Source: an uncultured Clostridia bacterium
Lineage (GTDB): Bacteria; Bacillota; Clostridia; Oscillospirales; Ruminococcaceae
DNA: 17,257 nt
Assembly (NCBI GenBank): GCA_947165805.1
Contig: CAMVBT010000014.1
Span: 1-17,257, forward strand
Reading direction: 5' to 3'
Shown here one piece after another: positions 1 through 7,604 of the stretch (position 1 is the stretch's first letter; each line of letters begins with the position of its first letter). The position numbers and the translations under genes were made by a program. The notes under the pieces were generated by a model. That model ran no database searches. It saw only the letters and a list, made by a program, of their open reading frames with translations, and was not told where the DNA came from.

Positions 1-30
1 TCACTTACACTGCGGTAACAGACGGATTGG

Positions 31-50
31 GAGCGGCGGCTCGCCGCCTC
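31..50. other. GC-rich hairpin downstream of murA
   Basis: A perfect inverted repeat GGCGGC (35-40) / GCCGCC (43-48) with a 2-base spacer lies just past the murA stop codon. It could help end or stabilise the murA transcript. There is no run of T on either side, so it does not meet the usual form of an intrinsic terminator. The rest of positions 1-65 shows no gene that I recognise. Confidence 0.3.
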
Positions 51-65
51 GAGCGGAGCGACTGC

Positions 66-1346
66 TCAGATAGCTTGGCGGATGCTTTCGGGGACGGTGC
101 GCTTTACGATATCGGCGCCCATAGCGCGGAGTTTGCCGTCGAGGTTATCGTAACCGCGTTCGATGTGCTGGATATCCTCTATCTCGGTGGTGCCGCGGGT
201 GCTGAGGCCTGCGATTATCAGCGCTGCGCCCGCGCGCAGGTCGGTGGCCTTGACAGGGGCTCCGGTGAGGTGATCTACGCCCTCGATGACCGCGACCTTG
301 CCATCAACGGAGATGTCCGCGCCCATTCTGCGCAGCTCGTCCGCATATCTGAAACGGTTGTCGAAGATACCCTCGTTTATTATGCTTGTGCCTCTCGCGA
401 GCACAAGAAGAGCCGCGAGCTGGGGCTGCATATCTGTCGGGAAGCCCGGGTGGGGCATAGTCTTTACATTTATTCTCTCGTATGTTTCCTGACCGATGAC
501 TCTGACACTGTCGTCGTACTCCATTACTACCACGCCTATCTTGCGGAGTTTGGAGGTTATCGGTTCAAGGTGCTTCGGGATAACATTCTTTATCAGCGCG
601 TCGCCCTTTGTCGCTGCGACCGCTATCATGAATGTTCCCGCCTCGATCTGGTCGGGGATTATGGCGTATTCCGCTCCGTGGAGCCTGTTCACGCCCTTGA
701 TCTTTATTACATCGGTACCTGCGCCCATGATGTCCGCGCCCATGGAGTTGAGGAAGTTCGCGAGATCGACGATATGCGGCTCCTTTGCCGCGTTTTCGAG
801 GATCGTCAGACCTTCCGCCTTTACGGCGGCAAGCATGGCGTTTATGGTGGCGCCTACCGAAACTTTATCGAAGTATATCTGTGTTCCGAACAGGAAATCC
901 GCTCTGGCATCGACGATGCCGTTCTCGATGCTGCACTTGGCGCTGAGCTCGCGGAAGCATTTAAGATGCTGATCCATGGGTCTGTCGCCGAGGTCGCAGC
1001 CGCCGGGCATCGGGACTCTCGCGTGCTTGAACCTGCTGAGCAGGGTCGCGAGGAAGTAATACGAAGCCCTCATCTTGCGTGCCAGCTCATAAGGCACCGG
1101 CATATCCTGTATCATTCTGGGGTCTATCGAGATGGTCGTTCTGTCGATGAACTTCACGTCAGCGCCGAGCTCACGAAGTATCTGAAGGCTTATGCTGACG
1201 TCGTTTATCGCGGGGACATTTTCGAGCACACAGGGCTCGTCACACAGCATGACCGCGGGGATTATAGCGAGGGCAGCGTTTTTAGCGCCGCTTATCTCTA
1301 CCTCTCCGCGCAGCTTTCTTCCGCCGTTTATAATAAATTTTTCCAA
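66..1346 (-). CDS. murA: UDP-N-acetylglucosamine 1-carboxyvinyltransferase (MurA)
   Basis: This cytoplasmic enzyme transfers enolpyruvate from phosphoenolpyruvate to UDP-GlcNAc, the first committed step of peptidoglycan synthesis. The 426-residue length is normal for the family. Visible landmarks are the N-terminal MEKFIINGG strand, K22-N23 in SGAKNAAL, the loop MPGGCDLGDRP with the PEP-reactive cysteine at C117 (the fosfomycin target, not changed to Asp), and the catalytic D305 in HPGFPTDMQPQ. The start codon is TTG at 1346. I keep it because it gives the standard MurA N-terminus and has AAGAGG eight bases upstream. The gene stands alone behind a 284-base gap holding its own promoter. Many Firmicutes carry two murA copies; one window cannot tell which this is. 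Family assignment is secure. Confidence 0.97.
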   Translation of the reverse strand: MEKFIINGGRKLRGEVEISGAKNAALAIIPAVMLCDEPCVLENVPAINDVSISLQILRELGADVKFIDRTTISIDPRMIQDMPVPYELARKMRASYYFLATLLSRFKHARVPMPGGCDLGDRPMDQHLKCFRELSAKCSIENGIVDARADFLFGTQIYFDKVSVGATINAMLAAVKAEGLTILENAAKEPHIVDLANFLNSMGADIMGAGTDVIKIKGVNRLHGAEYAIIPDQIEAGTFMIAVAATKGDALIKNVIPKHLEPITSKLRKIGVVVMEYDDSVRVIGQETYERINVKTMPHPGFPTDMQPQLAALLVLARGTSIINEGIFDNRFRYADELRRMGADISVDGKVAVIEGVDHLTGAPVKATDLRAGAALIIAGLSTRGTTEIEDIQHIERGYDNLDGKLRAMGADIVKRTVPESIRQAI

Positions 1347-1443
1347 ACTATTGACCTCTTGTACGGTATATTTTATATGACCCGTTCCGGGAGAAATGCG
1401 ATTCCATTCGGTAATTATCGACCGTCTTGTTCGATGCTTTAAG

Positions 1444-1468
1444 ATTATATCACATTTTTGCGCAAAAA
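1444..1468 (-). promoter_or_regulatory. Extended -10 promoter for murA with overlapping palindrome
   Basis: Read on the minus strand, TGATATAAT (complement of 1444-1452) is a complete extended -10 element about 100 bases before the murA start. No good -35 is seen; TTTATT at the right distance (1467-1472) is weak, as is common with extended -10 promoters. A perfect 14-base palindrome, TTTTTGCGCAAAAA (1455-1468), lies where the -35/-10 spacer would be and could be an operator. Downstream in the leader is a small CCCG-TTC-CGGG hairpin (1381-1391). Promoter call is inference from sequence only. Confidence 0.55.
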
Positions 1469-1553
1469 TAAAGGGTTTTTATGCAAAATCTACATTTTCA
1501 ACATATATTTTTAACAATAACGCCGACAATATACAGTCAAAACGTCTCCGACA

Positions 1554-1605
1554 GCGCATAAAATGCGCTTTTCCTCGCACTGCTGCGGGGAAAGGCCGCA
1601 TTTTT
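1554..1605 (-). terminator. Intrinsic terminator after the malic enzyme-cysS-cyclophilin operon
   Basis: Positions 1563-1579 pair with 1584-1601 to give a roughly 17-bp stem with one bulge and two G-T pairs around a 4-base loop. On the minus strand it is followed by TTTT, about 30 bases past the stop of the last cyclophilin gene. The plus strand also shows T5 after the stem, so it looks bidirectional. A second, competing hairpin GCGCAT-AAA-ATGCGC (1554-1568) shares one arm. The remainder of the 1347-1630 gap holds the murA promoter and no gene that I can see. Confidence 0.75.
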
Positions 1606-1630
1606 GTCCTGCTATGTAATTCTGCACAAA

Positions 1631-2725
1631 TTAACCTTCATTTATCTCGATTATCTCATCGTCGAGCCCCTGCAAGGCCTCGATCTCGTTGGTCTCACGG
1701 GTCTGTGTCTGCTCCGCGCCTCCATCGGCGGCCGCCGGAGCTTCGGTATCCGCGGCGGCGGTCGTGGTCTCCGCGGGAGCCGTGGTGTCTTCGGCCGCAG
1801 GCTCTCCCTCACCGGGCTCCGAAACAGTCTCGGAGGACGTTTCGAGCGTAGGCAGGGTCTCTGCGTTTACAACATCCTTGGTGGATTTCGTGTTCTTGGG
1901 CTTCTTTGTCGTGGTCGTTTCCTCGGTGACCTCGGGCTCGATGCGGATTATCTTCACGGACTCTATGGTTATCGGGTCTATCGGCTTCGAGGGCGTACCG
2001 ACCTTGTCGTCTATCGGATTGCCCGAAACGACCTCCACGGCGGACACGGCTTTCAGCACCGAAAATCCGTCGATCACCTGCCCGAACACGGTATTCTGCC
2101 CGTCGAGCTCATAAAGGCCTCCCACCGACGCATACTTCTCCTTGACCTCGGGAGGAATGGCTTTCAGCTTGTCCAGATATTCCTGATAATACTGCTTGTC
2201 CTTTTCGAGCATACGCGAAGTGATAGTCTCGTCCGCAAGCTGCTCGGTCAGCTTGGTTATTACCGCGTCGATGTCCTGCGGCGTGTGGTTGTCCACTATG
2301 TAGAACTGCGCGTAGCTGCCGTTCTTTGACGCGGCAAAGCACAGGGCGCCGTAGAAGTTGTACGCGGCGACAGAGGTCTCTATCGGCACATACTGGTTCG
2401 GAGGTATCTCGCCGTCGCTGCCGTCGCCGTTCAGTGAACCGCCCTGTATCATATAGTTGTCTATTATGCGGTGTATGGTCGTACCGTTGTAGTAGCCCAG
2501 CTCCGCGAATTCGATGAACCGCTTGACGGACTCGGGAGCCGCCTTTTCAAACAGCTTCGCCGTGATCGTCCCGTAGTCCATTATGGTTATCTCCGCGTAG
2601 ACGTCGTTGTCCTCGAGCTTGACATCGCCGAGGTTGCCCACGGTCTTGTCATCGCCGCAGGCCGCCGCCGAGATCAGAAGCATTACGCCCGCCAGCAGCC
2701 CCGCAGCCTTTTTCATCAGTTTCAT
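1631..2725 (-). CDS. Cyclophilin-type peptidyl-prolyl isomerase lipoprotein
   Basis: Predicted extracytoplasmic lipoprotein foldase of 364 residues. A lysine-start signal peptide ends in SAAAC, making C23 the likely lipidated residue; the -3 position is Ala rather than the usual Leu. The cyclophilin domain (about 40-260) keeps the active-site run TIHRIIDNYMIQGG with R86 and Q94, and the TVFGQVIDGF strand near 211-220. A family-typical insertion of about 60 polar residues lies between these blocks. From about 262 the protein becomes a low-complexity tail rich in Thr, Glu, Pro and Ala, probably a disordered linker or surface tether. It is the last gene of its operon, 4 bases after a paralogue, with AGGAG ten bases before the ATG, and is followed by a hairpin terminator. 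Isomerase function is known for the family; the client proteins are unknown. Confidence 0.9.
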   Translation of the reverse strand: MKLMKKAAGLLAGVMLLISAAACGDDKTVGNLGDVKLEDNDVYAEITIMDYGTITAKLFEKAAPESVKRFIEFAELGYYNGTTIHRIIDNYMIQGGSLNGDGSDGEIPPNQYVPIETSVAAYNFYGALCFAASKNGSYAQFYIVDNHTPQDIDAVITKLTEQLADETITSRMLEKDKQYYQEYLDKLKAIPPEVKEKYASVGGLYELDGQNTVFGQVIDGFSVLKAVSAVEVVSGNPIDDKVGTPSKPIDPITIESVKIIRIEPEVTEETTTTKKPKNTKSTKDVVNAETLPTLETSSETVSEPGEGEPAAEDTTAPAETTTAAADTEAPAAADGGAEQTQTRETNEIEALQGLDDEIIEINEG

Positions 2726-2729
2726 CGTC

Positions 2730-3494
2730 TTATTGCTCCTGTGCGTGATATTCGCCTATCGTTACACTTTTTATATATATCGGCGGGTCGGGGATACTGA
2801 GGTCGCCGGACACGTTTGCCGAGCATATCCTGTCGATCACGTCAAAGCCGTCTATCGTCTGCGCGAACACCGTGTATGCTCCCGCGAAGTCGATCACCAC
2901 GCCCTTTTCGCGGAACGCAGTCAGCAGCTCCTCCGGCAGCGCCTGATCGTTTTTGTTGCGGAATTCCCTGAGCTGCTCCATTGACTCGTCCGACAGCTCA
3001 CGTTCGTTCATCACCATGAACCTGCTGTCGCCGTAGCCTATACGCCCGCTGAACGAGCATATCGCGCCTTTCAGAGGCCACAGGTCTGCGGTGTATTCGT
3101 TGGCTATCGGCTGGCCGTCGTCGGTCGCACCGGAATTACGTTTATCGTCGAACGCGCCCGCCATGAATATGGACTTCTCCAGCACGCAGTAGATGTCCTT
3201 GCCGTTGTAGTAGCCCTCATTCGCGCGGTTGATGAAGTTCTGCACCGTGTTGGGCGCGTATTCGGGATAAAGCACCGCCGTTATCGTACCCGCGTCGGTC
3301 TCTATCACAGCGGTCTTCTGACCCTCGTGCGGCTCCTCGAGCTGCACAAGCTTCATAGTGCTGTAATCGTAGGTGCGCAGTGGGTTCTCGTTCAGCCCCT
3401 CGTCGCCGCCCCCGAACAGCGCGCAGCCCGACGCCGTGAATATGAGCGCCGCCATCAGAACTCCCGCCGCTATCTTTTTCAACATTGACGTCAT
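2730..3494 (-). CDS. Cyclophilin-like lipoprotein, probably without isomerase activity
   Basis: A 254-residue predicted lipoprotein: signal peptide with hydrophobic core (8-20) and lipobox TASGC with C24, then a glycine-rich spacer and a cyclophilin-like domain. The fold is indicated by IETDAGTITAVLYPEYAPNT, NEGYYNGK, the YTVFAQTIDGFDVID strand and the same inserted segment as the next gene. The active-site run is degraded: where the neighbour has HR and MIQGG, this protein has YC (102-103) and FMAGA, so both the catalytic Arg and the Gln are absent. It may bind peptides without catalysing isomerisation. The ATG overlaps the cysS stop as ATGA (3491-3494), suggesting translational coupling; a second ATG three codons in is an alternative start. 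The close paralogue immediately downstream points to tandem duplication. Confidence 0.87.
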   Translation of the reverse strand: MTSMLKKIAAGVLMAALIFTASGCALFGGGDEGLNENPLRTYDYSTMKLVQLEEPHEGQKTAVIETDAGTITAVLYPEYAPNTVQNFINRANEGYYNGKDIYCVLEKSIFMAGAFDDKRNSGATDDGQPIANEYTADLWPLKGAICSFSGRIGYGDSRFMVMNERELSDESMEQLREFRNKNDQALPEELLTAFREKGVVIDFAGAYTVFAQTIDGFDVIDRICSANVSGDLSIPDPPIYIKSVTIGEYHAQEQ

Positions 3495-4912
3495 GCCTTT
3501 CTTATCACGGTCCCCTGCCGTGTTTCCTCCACGATATATCCGAGCTCGGTTATCTTCGCGCGCAGTTCGTCCGCCTTCGCGAAGTCCTTTGCCTTTCTCG
3601 CCTCGGCGCGCTGCTTCACAAGCTCCGCTACCTCCTCCGGGATATCACCGCTCTCCTTCGCCTTGCCGGCAAGCAGCTTCTTTGCCGCCTCCGCAAGCCC
3701 GAGGGACAGCACATAGTCCATGTGCTCCACAGCGCAGCGCTTTGCCGCCGCGGGAGCGTCCGCCTTGAGCACGTCGTAGAGGGCGGTAGTAGCCTGCGCC
3801 GTGTTGAGGTCATTGTCCAGCGCTTCTCTGAAGCCCTTCAGCAGCTCGTTGAACACCGCTTCGTCGGTCTTCTCATCAGTCACGTTCTCATAGAGCGGAG
3901 CTACCCTCGCCACGAGCTTCGAGTACGCCGCCGCCGCGTTGTCGAGGTTATCCCACGAAAATTCGAGGGTCTTGCGGTAATGGGACTGCAGGCAGAAGAA
4001 ACGGTAAGCCAGCGGGTCATAGCCCTTGCTCTCCAGCAGGGACACGGTAAGGAACTCGCCCTTCGACTTGCTCATCTTGCCGTCGCCTGTATTCAGGTGA
4101 TGCACATGGAACCAGTATCTGCACCACGGGTGCCCGAGGTATGCCTCGCTCTGCGCGATCTCGTTGGTGTGGTGGGGGAACTGGTTGTCAATGCCTCCGC
4201 AGTGGAGGTCAAGGTACTCGCCGAGGTGCTTCATGCTGATGCAGCTGCACTCAATGTGCCAGCCGGGGTAGCCGAGCCCCCACGGGCTCTCCCATTTCAG
4301 CTCCTGATCCTCGAACTTCGACTTTGTGAACCACAGCACGAAGTCCGTCTTATTGCGCTTATTGCCGTCGGCCTCAACGCCCTCGCGCACTCCGACTGCG
4401 AGGTCTTCCTCGTTGAAATCATTGAAAATGTAGTATTTGTCGAGCTTCGATGTATCGAAATAGATGTTTCCTCCCGCTTCGTAGGCATAGCCCTTTTCGA
4501 GCAGAGCGGTTATCACCCTGATGAATTCGTCGATGCAGTGTGTCGCGGGCTCGATCACGTCGGGGGTCTTTATATTCAGCTTTTTGCAGTCCTCGAAGAA
4601 CGCGTCGGTGTAGAACTTCGCGATCTCCATTACGGTCTTGTGCTCGCGCTTCGCGCCCTTGAGCATCTTGTCGTCGCCGGTATCGCCGTCGCTGGTCAGA
4701 TGTCCGACGTCGGTGATGTTCATTACGCGCTTCACGTCAAGTCCCGTAAAGCGCAGATACTTTTCGAGCACGTCCTCCATGATGTAGGTGCGCAGATTGC
4801 CTATATGGGCATAGTGATACACCGTGGGACCGCAGGTGTACATATTGAGCTTTCCCGCGGTGTGCGGTATGAGCTCCTCCTTTTTGCGGGACGCGCTGTT
4901 GTAGATATACAT
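3491..4912 (-). CDS. cysS: Cysteinyl-tRNA synthetase (CysS)
   Basis: Cytoplasmic class I aminoacyl-tRNA synthetase that charges tRNA-Cys. The 473-residue length is normal. The HIGH-type signature appears as HIGN (36-39), the usual variant in CysRS, and KMSKS is at 279-283. The zinc site that discriminates cysteine is complete by alignment: C27 in TCGPTVY, C222 in HIECSC, H247 and E251 in FPHHTNE. The C-terminal helical and anticodon-binding part runs from about 320 and ends in a lysine/arginine-rich segment. GGAAGGA lies about nine bases before the ATG. It follows a 41-residue membrane protein gene by 27 bases, and its stop overlaps the start of the next gene by 4 bases. No T-box leader is visible, so it is probably transcribed with the upstream operon. 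Confidence 0.98.
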   Translation of the reverse strand: MYIYNSASRKKEELIPHTAGKLNMYTCGPTVYHYAHIGNLRTYIMEDVLEKYLRFTGLDVKRVMNITDVGHLTSDGDTGDDKMLKGAKREHKTVMEIAKFYTDAFFEDCKKLNIKTPDVIEPATHCIDEFIRVITALLEKGYAYEAGGNIYFDTSKLDKYYIFNDFNEEDLAVGVREGVEADGNKRNKTDFVLWFTKSKFEDQELKWESPWGLGYPGWHIECSCISMKHLGEYLDLHCGGIDNQFPHHTNEIAQSEAYLGHPWCRYWFHVHHLNTGDGKMSKSKGEFLTVSLLESKGYDPLAYRFFCLQSHYRKTLEFSWDNLDNAAAAYSKLVARVAPLYENVTDEKTDEAVFNELLKGFREALDNDLNTAQATTALYDVLKADAPAAAKRCAVEHMDYVLSLGLAEAAKKLLAGKAKESGDIPEEVAELVKQRAEARKAKDFAKADELRAKITELGYIVEETRQGTVIRKA

Positions 4913-4939
4913 GACCTGTCTTCCTTCCGTTCTGTTGTT

Positions 4940-5065
4940 CTATCTGACAAAGTAATAGCAGACAACTATCAAGCCGAGTGATATGAACATGATTATCCAG
5001 TTGCGTATCACAGTGCGCCTGAGCTTCTTGTCCGCGGCTTCCTTGTCGTATTTCTTTTTATACAT
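4940..5065 (-). CDS. 41-residue single-pass membrane protein, unknown function
   Basis: I do not recognise this protein. It begins MYKKKYDKEAADKKLRR, a strongly basic stretch, followed by one hydrophobic segment (about 22-40, starting at NWIIMF and ending at CYYFV) and a terminal Arg; a membrane protein with its N-terminus in the cytoplasm is the natural reading. Evidence that it is a real gene: a strong AGGAG eight bases before its ATG, an 8-base overlap with the end of ruvX (5058-5065) typical of translational coupling, and a position filling the only gap between ruvX and cysS. Codon choice resembles its neighbours. It could be a small regulator or partner of a membrane complex, but nothing here shows which. 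Confidence 0.72.
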   Translation of the reverse strand: MYKKKYDKEAADKKLRRTVIRNWIIMFISLGLIVVCYYFVR

Positions 5066-5480
5066 TGCGGTTTCTCCTGTACGCGAGAAAGCTCTCGAGT
5101 ATGATCGCGGCAGCGGCGGCGTCGATGACGGCTTTCCGCTTCTTTCCGCGCTTGTCGAGCTCGTTCATTATATTGTGAGCGGTCACGGTGGACGAGCGTT
5201 CGTCCCACATCTCGACGGGTATATCAAGCCTTGCCCGGAGCAGCTCCGCGAATTCGCAGCATTTCTCGCTCCTCGGACCGTATGTGCCGTTCATGTTTAT
5301 AGGGTTCCCAACGACCGCCAGCTCCGCGCCGAGCTCCTTTATCTTCTCCGCGACCTTGTCCGCGCATACCTCGAAGCGCTTCTCATCTATGATACAGACC
5401 GGGCTCGCTATCATTTCGAGCCTGTCGCACGCGGCTATACCTGTATGGCTGTCGCCGAAATCCACCGATACTATCCTCAC
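5058..5480 (-). CDS. ruvX: Putative pre-16S rRNA nuclease / Holliday junction resolvase-like (RuvX/YqgF)
   Basis: RNase H-fold protein of the YqgF/RuvX family, implicated in maturing the 5' end of 16S rRNA and in some species described as a Holliday junction resolvase. The 140-residue length is typical. Family marks are VDFGDSHTG with D7, VVGNPINMNGT, the WDERSST motif (92-98) with E94, and the C-terminal IDAAAAAIIL with D120, which supply the acidic metal-binding residues. The start is GTG at 5480, overlapping the malic enzyme stop as GTGA (5477-5480), with GGGGAGG about ten bases upstream. It is therefore probably translated by coupling. In many Firmicutes this gene sits beside alaS; here it lies between malic enzyme and a small membrane protein. 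Confidence 0.95.
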   Translation of the reverse strand: MRIVSVDFGDSHTGIAACDRLEMIASPVCIIDEKRFEVCADKVAEKIKELGAELAVVGNPINMNGTYGPRSEKCCEFAELLRARLDIPVEMWDERSSTVTAHNIMNELDKRGKKRKAVIDAAAAAIILESFLAYRRNRNV

Positions 5481-6631
5481 TCCTTATATGCCTCCCCGAC
5501 CGCTTTTGCCACGGTATCCGCCACGCGCTTGTCGAGCGCGCTCGCGATGATGTTCTCGGTCGTGATCTCGTCGTCCGGGATAATGGAGGCTATCGCGTAG
5601 GCCGCTGCCTGCTTCATTTCCTCGGTTATGCGCTTTGCGCGCACGGAGAGGGCTCCCTTGAACAGTCCCGGGAACACGAGCACGTTGTTTATCTGGTTCG
5701 GGAAGTCGCTGCGCCCGGTACCGACGATGAACGCTCCCGCAGCCTTTGCCTCGTCGGGCATTATCTCGGGGGTGGGATTCGCCATTGCGAACACTATGGG
5801 CTTTTCCGCCATGCTCTTTATCATATCCGGGGTAACGAGTTTCGGTCTCGATACGCCGACGAACGCGTCCGCGCCATTCATCGCGTCGGCGAGCTTACCC
5901 TTGCGGCAGTTCTTGTTCGAACGGTTCTTGATATCCTCATGAGCCGGGTTCTCATAGCTGTCCTCACGGTTTATTATACCGCAGAGATCGACCATTATGA
6001 GGTCGCCTATTCCGAGGCTCAGCAGGAAATTGCCTATCGCCATTCCCGCGGCTCCCGCGCCGTTGATAACGACGGTCATATCAGAAAGCTTCTTCCCCGC
6101 GCATTTCGCCGCGTTTATAAGCGCCGCTCCCACTACCACCGCAGTTCCGTGCTGATCGTCGTGGAATACGGGTATGTCGAGCCTTTCCTTCAGCTTTCTT
6201 TCTATCTCGAAGCATCTCGGAGCTGCGATATCCTCAAGGTTTATGCCTCCGAAGCTGTCGGACAGCAGCTCTATTGTGTGAACTATCTCGTCAACGTCCT
6301 TGCTCTTTATGCAGAGCGGGAACGCGTCAACTCCCGCGAACTCCTTGAACAGGCAGCATTTGCCCTCCATTACCGGCATACCGGCAAGCCCGCCGATGTC
6401 GCCGAGTCCGAGCACAGCCGTGCCGTCCGTGATGACGGCGACGAGGTTCTTGCGCCTTGTCAGCTCGTATGACAGCTCGGGCTTCTTCTGTATTTCAAGG
6501 CACGCCTGAGCGACGCCGGGCGTGTACGCCATCGACAAGTCCTCACGCGTGTTTATCGGCGCGCGGGAAATGACTTCTATCTTTCCCTGCCATTCATAGT
6601 GCTTTTTCAGTGCTTCTTCTTTGATGTCCAT
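5477..6631 (-). CDS. NAD(P)-dependent malic enzyme
   Basis: Oxidatively decarboxylates malate to pyruvate and CO2 with reduction of NAD(P); in an anaerobe it links C4 acids to pyruvate or supplies reducing power. The 384-residue length matches the short bacterial form without a phosphotransacetylase domain. Visible residues: Y36 in YTPGV, K91 in EGKCCLFK, metal ligands E133-D134 in NLEDIAAP and D158 in FHDDQHGT, then a Rossmann site GAGAAG (191-196). The coenzyme preference cannot be read safely. It is the first gene of a five-junction operon running down to two cyclophilin lipoproteins. GAGGA lies about nine bases before the ATG. An extended -10-like TGATATAGA occurs about 30 bases upstream on the minus strand but has no -35, so the promoter remains uncertain. 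Confidence 0.96.
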   Translation of the reverse strand: MDIKEEALKKHYEWQGKIEVISRAPINTREDLSMAYTPGVAQACLEIQKKPELSYELTRRKNLVAVITDGTAVLGLGDIGGLAGMPVMEGKCCLFKEFAGVDAFPLCIKSKDVDEIVHTIELLSDSFGGINLEDIAAPRCFEIERKLKERLDIPVFHDDQHGTAVVVGAALINAAKCAGKKLSDMTVVINGAGAAGMAIGNFLLSLGIGDLIMVDLCGIINREDSYENPAHEDIKNRSNKNCRKGKLADAMNGADAFVGVSRPKLVTPDMIKSMAEKPIVFAMANPTPEIMPDEAKAAGAFIVGTGRSDFPNQINNVLVFPGLFKGALSVRAKRITEEMKQAAAYAIASIIPDDEITTENIIASALDKRVADTVAKAVGEAYKE

Positions 6632-6676
6632 TTCTTCTGTTCCTCTTTTTTCCGAATATTGTCTATATCATGATCC

Positions 6677-6723
6677 GCCGCCGAAGGCGGCACAACAATT
6701 ATCAATTGTCAATTATCAATTAT
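6677..6723. repeat. Heptad repeat plus GC hairpin, small intergenic element
   Basis: Four exact in-register heptads (CAATTAT, CAATTGT, CAATTAT, CAATTAT) fill 6696-6723 and end flush with the stop codon of the PHP gene. Next to them is a hairpin GCCGCC-GAA-GGCGGC (6677-6691). The architecture of heptads beside a small GC hairpin matches the larger element at 16904-17088, so both may belong to one dispersed repeat class. No T run follows the hairpin, so it is a poor terminator. Confidence 0.6.
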
Positions 6724-7578
6724 TTAAATGTTCAGGTTCTCGCCGCGCGTGATGATAGCGCGGACGGACTGCTCGGGCGTGAACTTGTAGCCGAGCGATA
6801 TCGCGTAGTGGTTGTAGAAACCGTGGAAGTCCGAGCCGCCTGTCGGGAGCAGTCCGTACTGCTGGCACAGGTCGAGGAGCTGCTCCTCCTCGGTCTCGTC
6901 GGCACTTTCGTGATAGACCTCTATGCCGTCGATCTTGCCCTGCGAAGCGAGCTCTTCTATGACCTCGAAGCTGTTGTAAACTCTCGGGTGCGCGATAGAA
7001 GCGGTGCCGCCCGCCGAGTGTATCATCTCCAGCGCGAAGCGCACGTCCGGAACGCGCTCGATCTCCTGCCTCACCTCCTCGGCGCACAGGCCGTCCTGAG
7101 CGCTGAAAAGCTTGTCGTAAACGTCGCCGTAGAGCTCGGTCGTGTAGCCGTAATCCATGAGAGCGTGCATGATGTGGCACTTGTATATGGTCTTGCCGCC
7201 CGCCGCGTAACGAAGTATATTCTCGAAAGCTATCGGGTATTCCTCGATGACTTTAAGAGCCATCTTCTTGCCGAGCTGTTTTCTCGCCTCGGTGGTACGC
7301 AGGCACAGGCCCTCGAGGCGGTCGGGCTTGTGGGGCATATACGCGAGGATATGTACCTTTCTGCCGCGTGTGCCGTCCACCGCGGATATCTCCACGGCCG
7401 GCAGCACTCTGATGCCGTAGCGCTGCCCGAGTATGACTGCGCGGGAAGTGGAAGCGAGATTATCGTGGTCTGTAATGGACAGGACATCAATTTTGTTGCG
7501 CTTTGCCTGCGCAATGACCTCCTCTATGCCGAGGGAGCCGTCGGATAATGTGGTGTGACAATGCAGATCTGCTCTCAT
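6724..7578 (-). CDS. PHP-domain phosphoesterase, RNase AM / nucleoside 3',5'-bisphosphate phosphatase type
   Basis: A 284-residue metal-dependent phosphoesterase of the polymerase-and-histidinol-phosphatase fold. Metal-binding motifs occur in the standard order: DLHCHTTLSDG (H6, H8, D13), ITDHDN (37-39), AVEIS with E63, HILAY, IAHPRVYN, GIEVYH and a terminal GSDFHGFYNH. This is the pattern of the YciV/RNase AM group, whose studied members act on nucleoside 3',5'-bisphosphates and trim 5' ends of RNA; exact substrate here is inferred. It follows the DUF624 gene by 26 bases with GGAG eight bases before its ATG, so the two are probably co-transcribed. Its stop codon abuts a heptad repeat. Family is secure, specificity less so. 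Confidence 0.92.
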   Translation of the reverse strand: MRADLHCHTTLSDGSLGIEEVIAQAKRNKIDVLSITDHDNLASTSRAVILGQRYGIRVLPAVEISAVDGTRGRKVHILAYMPHKPDRLEGLCLRTTEARKQLGKKMALKVIEEYPIAFENILRYAAGGKTIYKCHIMHALMDYGYTTELYGDVYDKLFSAQDGLCAEEVRQEIERVPDVRFALEMIHSAGGTASIAHPRVYNSFEVIEELASQGKIDGIEVYHESADETEEEQLLDLCQQYGLLPTGGSDFHGFYNHYAISLGYKFTPEQSVRAIITRGENLNI

Positions 7579-7604
7579 AGTATTTTCTCCGTATCAATCA
7601 GCTG

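Noticed and set aside
27..1442. 471-codon open frame on the plus strand opposite murA
   Set aside because: Its product has no recognisable domain and is rich in Arg, Tyr and His from reverse reading of a GC-rich gene; the minus strand encodes an unmistakable MurA.
4913..4939. T-box or other leader before cysS
   Set aside because: The gap is only 27 bases, too short for a T-box, and it contains the ribosome site.
3485..4981. 498-codon plus-strand open frame opposite cysS
   Set aside because: It mirrors the real cysS codons, has no family features and no plausible ribosome site.
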